Shown: one piece after another, positions 17,039 to 25,327 of the stretch
Layout of the letters: each line of letters begins with the position of its first letter
How positions within the stretch are numbered: position 1 is the stretch's first letter
Assembly: GCF_030581005.1 (NCBI RefSeq)
Contig: NZ_JAUQSX010000015.1
Coordinates: 86,634 to 150,633 of the forward strand
Length of the DNA: 64,000 nucleotides
DNA from: Hymenobacter mellowenesis
Lineage (GTDB): Bacteria; Bacteroidota; Bacteroidia; Cytophagales; Hymenobacteraceae
Direction: 5' to 3'
Translations under genes and position numbers: made by a program
Notes under the pieces: generated by a model
What the model was told of the DNA's origin: nothing
What the model saw: only the letters and a program-made list of their open reading frames with translations
The model's database searches: none

Positions 17039-18166
17039 TTAGGAAGGAATGGCAGTAAGAAAAATGTCTTGTGTGTTGAGCCGGAGGCTGCGGGGCGGCT
17101 CGGTGCTGTAGCCCAGGCGCACCAGTAGCCAAAGCGGTGCATCCGAAGGCTGGTGGCCAACTTTTTCGAGGAACTGGCGGTGCGCCGCCTCATTGGTCAC
17201 CACCGAGCCGAAGGGGTGGAGGTACACACCGTGACGCGTCATTTCCAGCCACAGCTGCTGCATAAGCGTACCGGCCTGCAGCCAGTCGACGCGGGTTTCG
17301 AAGCGGCCTTGCAGCCAAGCTACTGTGCTGGTGCCGTGCATCGAATGGCGGTATACTTTGCCCAGCACGTTCCGCTTCCACGGGCTACGAAACCGCTCGG
17401 GATGAAAGAAAAAGTTGTGCATCAGCCGGCCCGGAAAACCCATGCAGTGGCTCCAGAGACCATCTTTTTTGGTATTCGCTTCATCAGTTGTCGTGCGGAT
17501 GAGGCCAGCCAACTCCTGCCGCACGGGCGCGTCATCGAGGTCGGTGAAGAGCGTTTGGCGGTTGAGGTCGAGGATGAAATCGACCATCGCCGCATCGTTG
17601 GAACAGGTGAGCTGGTGGCCGTGAGCCGCCGCCAGACTCGCCAGCTGCTGCTGAATCTCGGCGGCGACGGGGCGGCCGTCGTAATGCAGACGCGAGGTGC
17701 GGCGCTGCTTGAGCAGCTCACGGTCGAAGACCGAGGCGGGGCCGGTTTGGGGCGTGGGCTCCAAGCGTAAATCGGCGAACAGCTGCGGCGTATTGGCGGC
17801 ATAGTTCAGGCGGGGCTCATTGGTGTGCCGGACTTGCAGGCCATAGCCCAGCGGGGCGGCGGCAATGCGCAGGCTCTCGATGAACATACCCAGTCCAACG
17901 ATGGTGAAGCAGGAAGTAGGGTCGGTGTGGGGCAGTAGGCGGGCTGGCTCGTAGTAGAGGCGCGCTTCGGTATTGCTGAGCACCAGCAGCTTCCACGGCT
18001 GCACGTTGTGTGGCGAGGGAGACCAGCGGGCATAGTCAACCAGTTCGGCCCAGCGGGCCTGCGCGGCGGCATCGGCCGTGCGGGCCTGCGCGGCCTGCCG
18101 GAGCTGACCCAAGAGGGCAAAACCGGCGCCCAGGGCGGTTCGAAACAGAAAGTCACGGCGTTTCAT
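17039..18166 (-). CDS. Tat-exported nitroreductase-like (Acg family) protein
   Basis: A 375-residue protein with a twin-arginine-like signal (MKRRDFLFRTALGAGFALLG) and a nitroreductase fold resembling the duplicated Acg family. Recognisable blocks are YARWSPSPHNVQPWKLLV (an FMN-phosphate binding segment near residue 45), RRTSRLHYDGRPV, and the C-terminal HGVYLHPFGSVVTN. In Acg-type proteins the active-site lid can cover FMN and the enzymatic role is uncertain. It is the first gene of a two-gene operon with the adenylate-forming enzyme at 15512. The Tat signal suggests a folded, flavin-loaded protein outside the cytoplasm. Its partner has no signal, so how they cooperate is not clear. Confidence 0.75.
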   Translation of the reverse strand: MKRRDFLFRTALGAGFALLGQLRQAAQARTADAAAQARWAELVDYARWSPSPHNVQPWKLLVLSNTEARLYYEPARLLPHTDPTSCFTIVGLGMFIESLRIAAAPLGYGLQVRHTNEPRLNYAANTPQLFADLRLEPTPQTGPASVFDRELLKQRRTSRLHYDGRPVAAEIQQQLASLAAAHGHQLTCSNDAAMVDFILDLNRQTLFTDLDDAPVRQELAGLIRTTTDEANTKKDGLWSHCMGFPGRLMHNFFFHPERFRSPWKRNVLGKVYRHSMHGTSTVAWLQGRFETRVDWLQAGTLMQQLWLEMTRHGVYLHPFGSVVTNEAAHRQFLEKVGHQPSDAPLWLLVRLGYSTEPPRSLRLNTQDIFLTAIPS

Positions 18167-18473
18167 GAGTGGAGGCGTTGCGGGTGAGATGGGAACGTTA
18201 GCGGTATTGGCGCTGCGTTATTATGCTCCAAAGGTGTGATAATGCCCCTGCCATTGTAAAGCTCATTTTTGGGTATGACGGACTTTTAATATGATTGTTT
18301 TAATGTGATAATTATCTGAATTAAAAGTAATTGTATGTGTTTGCAAGGATTTTTGAAATAGAGGAAGCGTAGACGAAAATCTCCAGCTTGTGCAATCGGG
18401 TTGCAGCAGCCGGCTAAAACAAAGTCTTCGGCCGGATTGTAGCTTGCGGCATCTTCACTCGTATTCCGGTTTG
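18167..18473. other. AT-rich divergent intergenic region (nitroreductase / crtI)
   Basis: This 307-base stretch separates divergent genes and is far richer in A+T than its surroundings (about 18230-18360). It should hold promoters in both directions. On the plus strand TATGTGTTTG ends at 18343 and TTGTTTTAAT near 18295 weakly resembles the palindrome upstream of the ECF gene; on the minus strand CACCTTTGG lies near 18228. No exact TAnnTTTG box with a -33 partner is evident. An open frame from GTG 18390 runs into crtI, but its extra residues look non-coding. Confidence 0.5.
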
Positions 18474-19961
18474 TTGAATTCTTCCCCTGCTGCTCGTTCT
18501 GCTGTTGTTATTGGTGCCGGCTTCGCGGGGCTGGCCGCCGCCACCACGCTGGCGCAAGCCGGCTGGCGCGTCACCATCCTCGAAAAGAACGAAGGCCCCG
18601 GCGGGCGGGCGCGGGTTTTTCACGCCCAGGGCTTCACCTTCGACATGGGCCCGAGCTGGTACTGGATGCCCGACGTGTTCGAGAAATACTTTGCCCGCTT
18701 CGGCAAAAAAGTGGCGGACTATTACGAATTAATCCGCCTCGACCCGTCGTATCAGGTGATTTTCAAAGGGCCCGAGGCCGTGGATATTCCGGCCCGAATG
18801 AGTGAGCTGCGCGCCCTGTTCGAGCGCTACGAGCCCGGTAGCGCCGCCCGGCTCGACGAGTTTCTCAAGCAGGCAGCATATAAGTACGAAGTAGGCATCA
18901 ACCGGCTGGTGTATGCCCCGAGCCGTTCCATCTTCGAATTTGCCGACCCTAAGCTGCTGGTGGATATGGTGCGGATGGACGTGCTGCAAAGCATGCACAA
19001 GCACGTACGGAAGTTTTTCAAAGACCCGCGCCTGTTGGAGCTGGTGGAGTTTCCCATCCTCTTCCTCGGCGCCACGTCCGAAAACACGCCCGCCCTCTAC
19101 TCCCTGATGAACTACGCCGACCTGGCGCTGGGCACCTGGTACCCCAAAGGCGGCATGCACAAGATTGTGGAAGGCATGGTGCACCTGGCCGAGGAACTGG
19201 GCGTGCGCATCGAATACAACCAGGAAGTGACGGAAATTGTAGTGGAAAACGGCCGCAGCACCGGCGTGCGCACCGCCAGCGGCTTCCACGCCGCCGATGT
19301 CGTGGTGGCCGGGGCTGATTACCATCACATTGAGCAGCAAGTACTCAAGCCGGAATTTCGCCACTACGACGAGCAGTATTGGGATTCGCGCACCATGGCC
19401 CCTTCGAGCCTGCTGTTCTACCTCGGCGTCAATTGCAAGCTCGACAAGCTGCGCCACCACAACCTCTTCTTCGACGAGGACCTGAACCAGCATGCCCGCG
19501 AGATTTATGAGCAGCCGCAGTGGCCCACGCGCCCGCTCTACTACGCCTCCGTGCCCAGTAAAACCGACCCCACCGTTGCCCCCGAAGGCCAGGAAAACCT
19601 GTTTCTGCTCATCCCGGTGGCGCCCGGCCTGAGCGACGATGAAGCCACCCGCGAGCGGTACTACGACCTGCTGATGGCCCGGCTGGAAAAGCATTGCGGC
19701 CACACAATCCGCGACGCGGTGGTGTTCAAGCGCAGCTACGCCCACCGCGACTTCATGGCCGACTACCACAGCTTCAAGGGCAACGCTTACGGCTTGGCCA
19801 ACACCTTGAAACAGACCGCCATCCTCAAGCCTACGCTAAAGAGTAAAAAAGTGGCAAATTTGTATTTCACGGGCCAGCTTACCGTGCCCGGGCCGGGCGT
19901 GCCGCCCTCGCTCATTTCGGGCCAGGTGGTGGCGGGCGAAGTGCTTAAGGAAATTAAATAG
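18474..19961 (+). CDS. crtI: Phytoene desaturase (CrtI)
   Basis: A 495-residue FAD-dependent carotenoid desaturase that introduces the double bonds converting phytoene to lycopene. The N-terminal dinucleotide motif is VVIGAGFAGLAAATTLAQAG (about residues 10-29), followed by EKNEGPGGRARVF and GPSWYWMPDVFEKYF. The C-terminus has the family ending YFTGQLTVPGPGVPPSLISG. The TTG at 18474 gives the usual length and places the FAD motif near the start; an upstream GTG (18390) would add 28 unrelated residues. A REP-like palindrome separates it from crtB, 118 bases downstream. Confidence 0.95.
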   Translation: MNSSPAARSAVVIGAGFAGLAAATTLAQAGWRVTILEKNEGPGGRARVFHAQGFTFDMGPSWYWMPDVFEKYFARFGKKVADYYELIRLDPSYQVIFKGPEAVDIPARMSELRALFERYEPGSAARLDEFLKQAAYKYEVGINRLVYAPSRSIFEFADPKLLVDMVRMDVLQSMHKHVRKFFKDPRLLELVEFPILFLGATSENTPALYSLMNYADLALGTWYPKGGMHKIVEGMVHLAEELGVRIEYNQEVTEIVVENGRSTGVRTASGFHAADVVVAGADYHHIEQQVLKPEFRHYDEQYWDSRTMAPSSLLFYLGVNCKLDKLRHHNLFFDEDLNQHAREIYEQPQWPTRPLYYASVPSKTDPTVAPEGQENLFLLIPVAPGLSDDEATRERYYDLLMARLEKHCGHTIRDAVVFKRSYAHRDFMADYHSFKGNAYGLANTLKQTAILKPTLKSKKVANLYFTGQLTVPGPGVPPSLISGQVVAGEVLKEIK

Positions 19962-19963
19962 CC

Positions 19964-20059
19964 CGTCATGCAGAGCGCAGCGAAGCATCTTTACCGCACT
20001 AATCCATTTGCCTGAATTGCGTTGCGCAGTAAAGATGCTTCGCTGCGCTCTGCATGACG
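19964..20059. repeat. REP-like palindrome, copy 4, between crtI and crtB
   Basis: Arms 19964-19994 and 20029-20059 are perfect over 31 bases, beginning CGTCATGCAGAGCGCAGCGA. It starts 3 bases after the crtI stop and ends 20 bases before the crtB start, so any crtI-crtB transcript would carry the hairpin. Confidence 0.9.
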
Positions 20060-20078
20060 TTCTTAATAGTTAACCAAA

Positions 20079-20921
20079 GTGGACCACGTTAAACTCTTCA
20101 CCGATACCAGCCTGGCGTGCAGCAAGCTTATCACGGGGCGCTATAGCACCTCGTTCACGCTGGGCATCCGCACGCTCGATGAGCGGCTGCACCTGCCGGT
20201 GTACGCCGTGTATGGCTTCGTGCGCTGGGCCGATGAAATCGTGGATACCTTCCACGACCATGACAAGGCCGCGCTGCTGGCCGACTTCCGCCGCCAGACC
20301 TACGAGGCGCTCGATGCCGGCCTGAGCTTCAACCCGGTGCTGCACGCCTTTCAGGACGTGGTGCGGCGCTACGGCATCGACCGCGAGTTTATCGAGGCGT
20401 TTCTGCACAGCATGGCGCTTGATTTGGAGGACCAGAGCTACCACCCCGACCTGTACAATGAATACATCTACGGCTCGGCCGAAGTGGTGGGGCTGATGTG
20501 CCTGCGCATTTTTTGCGACGGCGACGATGCCCAGTTTGAGCGGCTGCGCGAGCCGGCCCGGCGCCTGGGTTCGGCGTTTCAAAAGGTGAATTTCCTGCGC
20601 GATATCCGCTCCGATTACGAGGACCGGGGCCGCGTGTACTTCCCCGGCGTGGTGTATTCGCGGTTTAACGACGCGACCAAAAGCGAGATTGAGGCCGACA
20701 TCAAGGCCGATTTTGAGGCCTCCTACGAGGGCATTCAGCAGCTGCCGCGCTCGGCTAAGCTGGGCGTGTACCTGGCGTATGTGTACTACCTGAAGCTGTT
20801 CTACAAAATCAAAAAGCTGCCGGCGGCGCGCATCCTGGGCGAGCGGGTGCGGGTGCCCGACAATACCAAGCTGCTGCTGCTGCTGGGCTCGTATTTCCGC
20901 TACCGGTTGTCGCGCATTTGA
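20079..20921 (+). CDS. crtB: Phytoene synthase (CrtB)
   Basis: A 280-residue squalene/phytoene synthase family enzyme that condenses two geranylgeranyl diphosphates to phytoene. The two Asp-rich motifs that bind the diphosphate-Mg cluster are present: ADEIVD (about residues 50-55) and LRDIRSDYEDRGRVYFPG (about 174-191). Tyr and Arg residues of YAVYGFVRWADE also match the family. It starts at GTG 20079. It lies downstream of crtI and upstream of the TPR-like gene, ispH and crtW, all on the same strand. Confidence 0.95.
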   Translation: MDHVKLFTDTSLACSKLITGRYSTSFTLGIRTLDERLHLPVYAVYGFVRWADEIVDTFHDHDKAALLADFRRQTYEALDAGLSFNPVLHAFQDVVRRYGIDREFIEAFLHSMALDLEDQSYHPDLYNEYIYGSAEVVGLMCLRIFCDGDDAQFERLREPARRLGSAFQKVNFLRDIRSDYEDRGRVYFPGVVYSRFNDATKSEIEADIKADFEASYEGIQQLPRSAKLGVYLAYVYYLKLFYKIKKLPAARILGERVRVPDNTKLLLLLGSYFRYRLSRI

Positions 20922-20990
20922 GGGTGGTTTTGGGCCCGGCTTTTGCCTGGGCACAAAACACTAGCGGCCCTACGCCGTAGTTTTGCCAAT

Positions 20991-21644
20991 ATGCGTATTC
21001 CTGAGTTCCATTTTTTAGCAGTGCTGTCCGTGGCTTGGTCGTCGTCCTCGGCGGCCGATTTGCCCAACATTTTCCGGCCAATGGAGGCACTTGCGCAAGA
21101 TTCGCTTCCTATGGCTGCCGCGCCCCGCGCCGCCTGTGCTGCCGCATTCAACTTCTTTAATCCCAACGCCGTGTCTTCGTCGCCCTACCATCCCGCCATC
21201 CTGCGCCGCCACTACGAGCAAGCCGCCGCCGACAAAACGGCCGGGGAAAAATTCTACAAGCTGCTGGCCGATTACAAAGACCGCGACGCCCTGGTGCTGG
21301 GCTACAAAGCTGCCGCCGAAGCCATTCGTGCCCGCGACGCGTCGATGTTCAACAAGCTGACCTACGTGCAGGATGCCGCCCGCACCTTCGAGCAAGCCGT
21401 GAGCCTCGACCCGCGCAACCCGGAAATCCGCTTCCTGCGCTTTTCAGTGGAAAGCAATCTGCCGGCCTTCCTGGGCTTGAGCAAGCACGTGGATGAGGAC
21501 AAAGAGCTGCTGCTCAATGCCGCCCTGAACCACCCCGGCACCGGCCTCGACGCGGAAGCCTTCCGCACGGTGCGCGGTTTTCTGGTAGGGCGTGGCCATG
21601 TGAGCGACGACGACGCGCAGAAATTGAGCAAAGTGAAGGAGTAG
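20991..21644 (+). CDS. Uncharacterised TPR-like protein within the carotenoid gene block
   Basis: A 217-residue protein of unknown function. The first ~25 residues are hydrophobic and may be a signal sequence (MRIPEFHFLAVLSVAWSSSS), then a low-complexity Ala/Pro segment. The rest is helical with a TPR-like feel (AARTFEQAVSLDPRNPEIRFLRFSVE at about 140-165), ending in a short charged tail. The ATG at 20991 is chosen because it follows a TAGTTTTG -7-like box (20978-20985) too closely for any earlier start to be transcribed from it. It sits between crtB and ispH. Similar TPR-like proteins are common in this order, but I cannot assign a role. Confidence 0.7.
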   Translation: MRIPEFHFLAVLSVAWSSSSAADLPNIFRPMEALAQDSLPMAAAPRAACAAAFNFFNPNAVSSSPYHPAILRRHYEQAAADKTAGEKFYKLLADYKDRDALVLGYKAAAEAIRARDASMFNKLTYVQDAARTFEQAVSLDPRNPEIRFLRFSVESNLPAFLGLSKHVDEDKELLLNAALNHPGTGLDAEAFRTVRGFLVGRGHVSDDDAQKLSKVKE

Positions 21645-21803
21645 AATCCGGGTAGCATAAGCTGCCGCTCCTGGCCCTTTTAAGCGGAAGCTTGTGCCTC
21701 ATTTTAGCCTAACCGAAACTCAAATAGGCCTGGCTAACGTATTTTCGGCTACCCGGCCCGATTTACGCAACCTTGCGGGTAGGTTGCTGGTTACCGAGGT
21801 CCT

Positions 21804-22655
21804 ATGCCGAACCTGTCGCTCAGCGTCCGAATTGACCCCAACTCTGGTTTTTGCTTTGGCGTGATTTACGCCATTCAAATGGCCGAAGACCTGCTCGACG
21901 AGCAGGGCTACCTCTATTGTCTGGGCGATATCGTGCACAACGACGAAGAAGTGCAGCGCCTGGAGGCCCGTGGCCTGCGCATCATCTGCCACGAGCGGCT
22001 GGCCGAGCTGCGCGATGAGGCGGTGCTTATCCGCGCCCACGGCGAGCCACCGGCCACCTACCAGATGGCCATGGAGAATAACCTCACGCTGATTGATGCC
22101 AGCTGCCCGGTGGTGCTCAAGCTCCAAAACCGCATCAAAACCAGCTACGACAAGAAGGAGCAAATCTTCATCTACGGCAAGCACGGGCACGCCGAAGTCC
22201 TGGGCCTGCTGGGCCAAACCAGCGGCAACGCCGTGGTTTTCGAGAACCTTGATGAGCTGCTGAGCCACGAACTGCCCGAAAACATCACCCTCTACAGCCA
22301 GACTACCAAGAGCACCAATAGCTTTTACAACATCAAGAACCAACTGGAAACTCGGGGCTACCAGGTGAATGCCAACGACACCATTTGCCGGCAGGTGAGC
22401 AACCGCGACAAAGACCTGCGTCGTTTTGCCGCGCAGTTCGACCAGATTGTGTTTGTGTCGGGCACCAAAAGCTCCAACGGCAAGGTGCTTTACCAGGTGT
22501 GCAAGGAAACCAACCCGCAAACGCACTTCATCTCCAACGTGGCTGAAATTGACGCGGCCTGGTTCCAGCCGGGGCAGTCGGTGGGCATTTGTGGGGCCAC
22601 CAGCACGCCGATGTGGCTGATGGAGCAGGTGCGCGACCGGCTCATGGCTTTATAA
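21804..22655 (+). CDS. ispH: 4-hydroxy-3-methylbut-2-enyl diphosphate reductase (IspH/LytB)
   Basis: The last enzyme of the MEP pathway, an Fe-S protein that turns HMBPP into IPP and DMAPP. At 283 residues it is full length. The three cluster-binding Cys are seen in SGFCFGV (near 18), DASCPVV (near 98) and GICGATSTP (near 260). Conserved His residues in VHNDEE and RAHGEP and the SSNG substrate-contact motif near 229 are also present. It is followed after only 7 bases by crtW, so the two are likely co-transcribed, coupling precursor supply to pigment synthesis. Confidence 0.95.
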   Translation: MPNLSLSVRIDPNSGFCFGVIYAIQMAEDLLDEQGYLYCLGDIVHNDEEVQRLEARGLRIICHERLAELRDEAVLIRAHGEPPATYQMAMENNLTLIDASCPVVLKLQNRIKTSYDKKEQIFIYGKHGHAEVLGLLGQTSGNAVVFENLDELLSHELPENITLYSQTTKSTNSFYNIKNQLETRGYQVNANDTICRQVSNRDKDLRRFAAQFDQIVFVSGTKSSNGKVLYQVCKETNPQTHFISNVAEIDAAWFQPGQSVGICGATSTPMWLMEQVRDRLMAL

Positions 22656-22662
22656 GCAAGGC

Positions 22663-23391
22663 ATGAATTCTACCGCGGCCACTATAGCCAAGCGCGTTGC
22701 GCCCGCGCCCGTCGGCACGACCGGCTTGGCTATTGGCGGACTGATTGTGGTACTATGGGCGGCGTTGCTGGGCTTTTTGCTGGCCCGGTACCAGCCAAAT
22801 TGGTATTCGCCCGCGCCGTATCTGCTGGCTTTGCTGCAAACGCACCTTTACACCGGCCTCTTCATCACCGCGCACGATGCCATGCACGGGGTGGTGAGCC
22901 CTAACAAGCGACTGAATAATACGCTGGGCACCCTGGCCGCCGGGCTGTTTGCCTACAACTGGTTTCCCGGCATGCTGGCCAAGCACCACGCCCACCACCG
23001 CCACGTGGGCACCGATGACGACCCCGATTTCCACGACGGCCGCCACCCGGGCTTCCTGCGTTGGTTCGTGCGCTTCGCCTGGAACTACGTGACGTGGTGG
23101 CAAGTGCTGCTCATGGCCGTGACGTACAACGTGCTCAAGCTGTTTTTTCCGCAGGCCAATGTCATTGCCTTCTGGATGATACCCGCCGTGCTGGGCACTT
23201 TCCAGCTTTTTTTCTTCGGCACCTATCTGCCGCACCGGGGCGAGCACGCGGCTGATAACCCGCACAAGTCGCGCAGTCAGTTTCGGCACCACCTATGGGC
23301 CTTTGTGAGCTGCTATTTTTTCGGGTATCATTACGAGCACCACGACCAGCCCTACCTGCCTTGGTGGCGCCTGTGGCGGGCGAAATCCTGA
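22663..23391 (+). CDS. crtW: Beta-carotene 4-ketolase (CrtW type)
   Basis: A 242-residue membrane fatty-acid-desaturase superfamily protein matching CrtW. It has three His clusters: HDAMH (near residue 67), HHAHH after FPGMLAK (near 107), and HYEHH near the end, which bind the di-iron centre. Hydrophobic helices flank them, and the segment FFFGTYLPHRG is typical of ketolases. It adds 4-keto groups to beta rings, giving canthaxanthin-type products, and with CrtZ astaxanthin-like or flexixanthin-like carotenoids. It is the last gene of the ispH-crtW pair. Confidence 0.92.
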   Translation: MNSTAATIAKRVAPAPVGTTGLAIGGLIVVLWAALLGFLLARYQPNWYSPAPYLLALLQTHLYTGLFITAHDAMHGVVSPNKRLNNTLGTLAAGLFAYNWFPGMLAKHHAHHRHVGTDDDPDFHDGRHPGFLRWFVRFAWNYVTWWQVLLMAVTYNVLKLFFPQANVIAFWMIPAVLGTFQLFFFGTYLPHRGEHAADNPHKSRSQFRHHLWAFVSCYFFGYHYEHHDQPYLPWWRLWRAKS

Positions 23392-23481
23392 CCACGGATT
23401 GCTCGGATTTTATGGACGAACAAGAAACGTAGGCAACAAAAAGCCGATTCGTTTCCGAAGCGACTTTTTCACAAGAGAGAA

Positions 23482-24039
23482 TTATTTGCTTTCCCTTAGT
23501 AATTCACGTGCGGCTATTAGTGCGGAAGGCACCAAAGCATTGGCCATAACAATTTGGCTGAGTTCTTCGGCCGTTTTTTTGGAGAATCTTTCTTTAAAAG
23601 CCGCTATTTCTTCCTGCTGTGCGCGGGCAATTTTTTCTTCAGATGGCTTGATGAGCGCAGAGAGCTTTGTGGTAATTCTCTTTGGATATAAAAAAAAGGT
23701 TACCAAGCCAATAATTGCTAAAGTCGGGCTTGAGCCAATTTGCAGCGAGCCAAACGCAATGTAAAAATTTACTTCGCTTAAAGTAAAGTTTATCAGGCCC
23801 AGAACCCCAAGCAGGAAAGTCAGGGCAAAGAAATATTTGAAATAGCGCCTCAGAAAAAAGAAGGAAGCAAGCGTTGCACCCGTGGCGACAAAAGCGCCGT
23901 AATGCTTGGCGTTTAAAACATAATCCACAGGAGCACCTGCCTCATTAGTGGTGCCTTTGAGCCAAAAAATGAGCGTGCTGATGCAACAAATTGCCATAAT
24001 CAGCGCGGGAACGAGTGGTCGGTAACGACTATTCATCAT
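23482..24039 (-). CDS. Hypothetical four-helix membrane protein, AT-rich
   Basis: A 185-residue protein with about four hydrophobic segments (LVPALIMAICCISTLIFWL; GAFVATGATLASFFF; YFFALTFLLGVLGLINF; LAIIGLVTFFLYP) and a soluble helical C-terminus (EEKIARAQQEEIAAFKERF) ending in ARELLRESK. No family is recognised. Base composition is clearly lower in G+C than the flanking crtW and thyA genes, and codon choice is correspondingly A/T-ending, which suggests acquisition from another source. It is oriented against both neighbours. Confidence 0.7.
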   Translation of the reverse strand: MMNSRYRPLVPALIMAICCISTLIFWLKGTTNEAGAPVDYVLNAKHYGAFVATGATLASFFFLRRYFKYFFALTFLLGVLGLINFTLSEVNFYIAFGSLQIGSSPTLAIIGLVTFFLYPKRITTKLSALIKPSEEKIARAQQEEIAAFKERFSKKTAEELSQIVMANALVPSALIAARELLRESK

Positions 24040-24176
24040 TTCTGAAAGAGGTTGAATCTACACCATCGAAAGGTAGTGTGCTGGAATAAGATAAAGCATA
24101 GCCTGTCCGCCAACCACCTGCTGGCTCTTAAATTTGGCAGACAAGATTACAGAACTCCGGTTTGCTTCCTATTCCC

Positions 24177-24971
24177 ATGCGCCAATACCAAGCCCTGCTC
24201 CGCCAAATCCTCGATACTGGCACCGTGAAAACCGACCGCACCGGCACCGGCACCGTGTCCATATTCGGCCCGCAGATGCGGTTTAATCTGGCCGAGGGCT
24301 TCCCGCTGGTGACGACCAAGAAGGTGCACCTGAAAAGCATCATCCACGAGCTGCTGTGGTTTTTGCAGGGCGATACCAACATTGCCTACCTCCGGGAGCA
24401 TGGCGTGAAAATCTGGGACGAATGGGCCGATGAAAACGGCAACCTCGGCCCCGTGTACGGCCACCAGTGGCGCTCCTGGCCCGACGGTCACGGCGGCCAC
24501 ATCGACCAGATTGCGCAGATTATTCAGCAGCTCAAGACGCAGCCCGACTCGCGCCGCATCCTCGTTTCGGCCTGGAACGTGGCCGAGCTGCCGGAGATGA
24601 AACTACAGCCCTGCCACGCCCTGTTTCAGTTCTACGTAGCCGATGGCAAGCTCTCCTGCCAGCTCTACCAGCGCTCGGCCGATGTGTTTCTGGGCGTGCC
24701 CTTCAACATTGCCAGCTACGCGCTGCTCACCCTCATGGTGGCGCAGGTGACGGGCCTGCAGCCCGGCGAATTCATCTGGACCGGCGGCGACACCCACCTC
24801 TACAGCAACCACCTCGAACAGGCCGAGCTGCAGCTCACCCGCGAGCCCCGACTGCTACCTCAGATGCGCATCAACCCCGAGGTGACCGATATTTTCGGGT
24901 TTAAATACGAAGATTTTGAGCTGGTAAATTATGAGCCGTGGCCGGCTATCAAAGCGCCGGTGGCGGTGTAA
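24177..24971 (+). CDS. thyA: Thymidylate synthase
   Basis: Converts dUMP to dTMP using methylenetetrahydrofolate. The 264-residue length equals E. coli ThyA. The motifs are complete: folate/dUMP contact DRTGTGTVSIFG near the start, FPLVTTKKVHLKSIIHELLWFL, the active-site Cys in LQPCHALFQFYV, and QRSADVFLGVPFNIASYALL. The start ATG at 24177 gives MRQYQALL, the family N-terminus. A small membrane protein gene follows 17 bases downstream. dihydrofolate reductase is not in the window. Confidence 0.97.
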   Translation: MRQYQALLRQILDTGTVKTDRTGTGTVSIFGPQMRFNLAEGFPLVTTKKVHLKSIIHELLWFLQGDTNIAYLREHGVKIWDEWADENGNLGPVYGHQWRSWPDGHGGHIDQIAQIIQQLKTQPDSRRILVSAWNVAELPEMKLQPCHALFQFYVADGKLSCQLYQRSADVFLGVPFNIASYALLTLMVAQVTGLQPGEFIWTGGDTHLYSNHLEQAELQLTREPRLLPQMRINPEVTDIFGFKYEDFELVNYEPWPAIKAPVAV

Positions 24972-24988
24972 TATTCAAGGTCCCACCA

Positions 24989-25327
24989 ATGTTTGATTTC
25001 CTGGGGGAGCTGCTGGCGGAGTTTATTATTGGTCCCATTATCAGTTGGGTGTTTGGGGCTGTGCTGTGGGTGCTTCGCACGGGGCTTCTGCTGGTTTTTT
25101 ATCCGCTGTTGTTGCTCACCGGCTGGCTTCGGCTTTGGGTACGCGAGAAGGGTCAGAGAAGCTTTGGAGAGCTTTGGAAAATGCACGGCCACTCCGGCTT
25201 GCATGGTTTCGGATGGTCGGAAGCGGCTCTGGATATTGAATACCTATTGGCAACGTGCCTGATTATGATGGCCGGTACCGGAGTGACTCTGGTGGTTTAT
25301 TCGTTGGGCAAGCTATGGCTACGATAA
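24989..25327 (+). CDS. Small hypothetical membrane protein
   Basis: A 112-residue protein with a long hydrophobic N-terminal half (two membrane spans around IIGPIISWVFGAVLWVL and LLLVFYPLLLLTGWL), a short polar loop with REKGQRSFGELWKMHGHSG, and a third span (LLATCLIMMAGTGVTLVVYSL). It follows thyA closely and may be read with it. Its last 9 bases overlap the end of the convergent aminotransferase gene. No family is recognised. Confidence 0.6.
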   Translation: MFDFLGELLAEFIIGPIISWVFGAVLWVLRTGLLLVFYPLLLLTGWLRLWVREKGQRSFGELWKMHGHSGLHGFGWSEAALDIEYLLATCLIMMAGTGVTLVVYSLGKLWLR

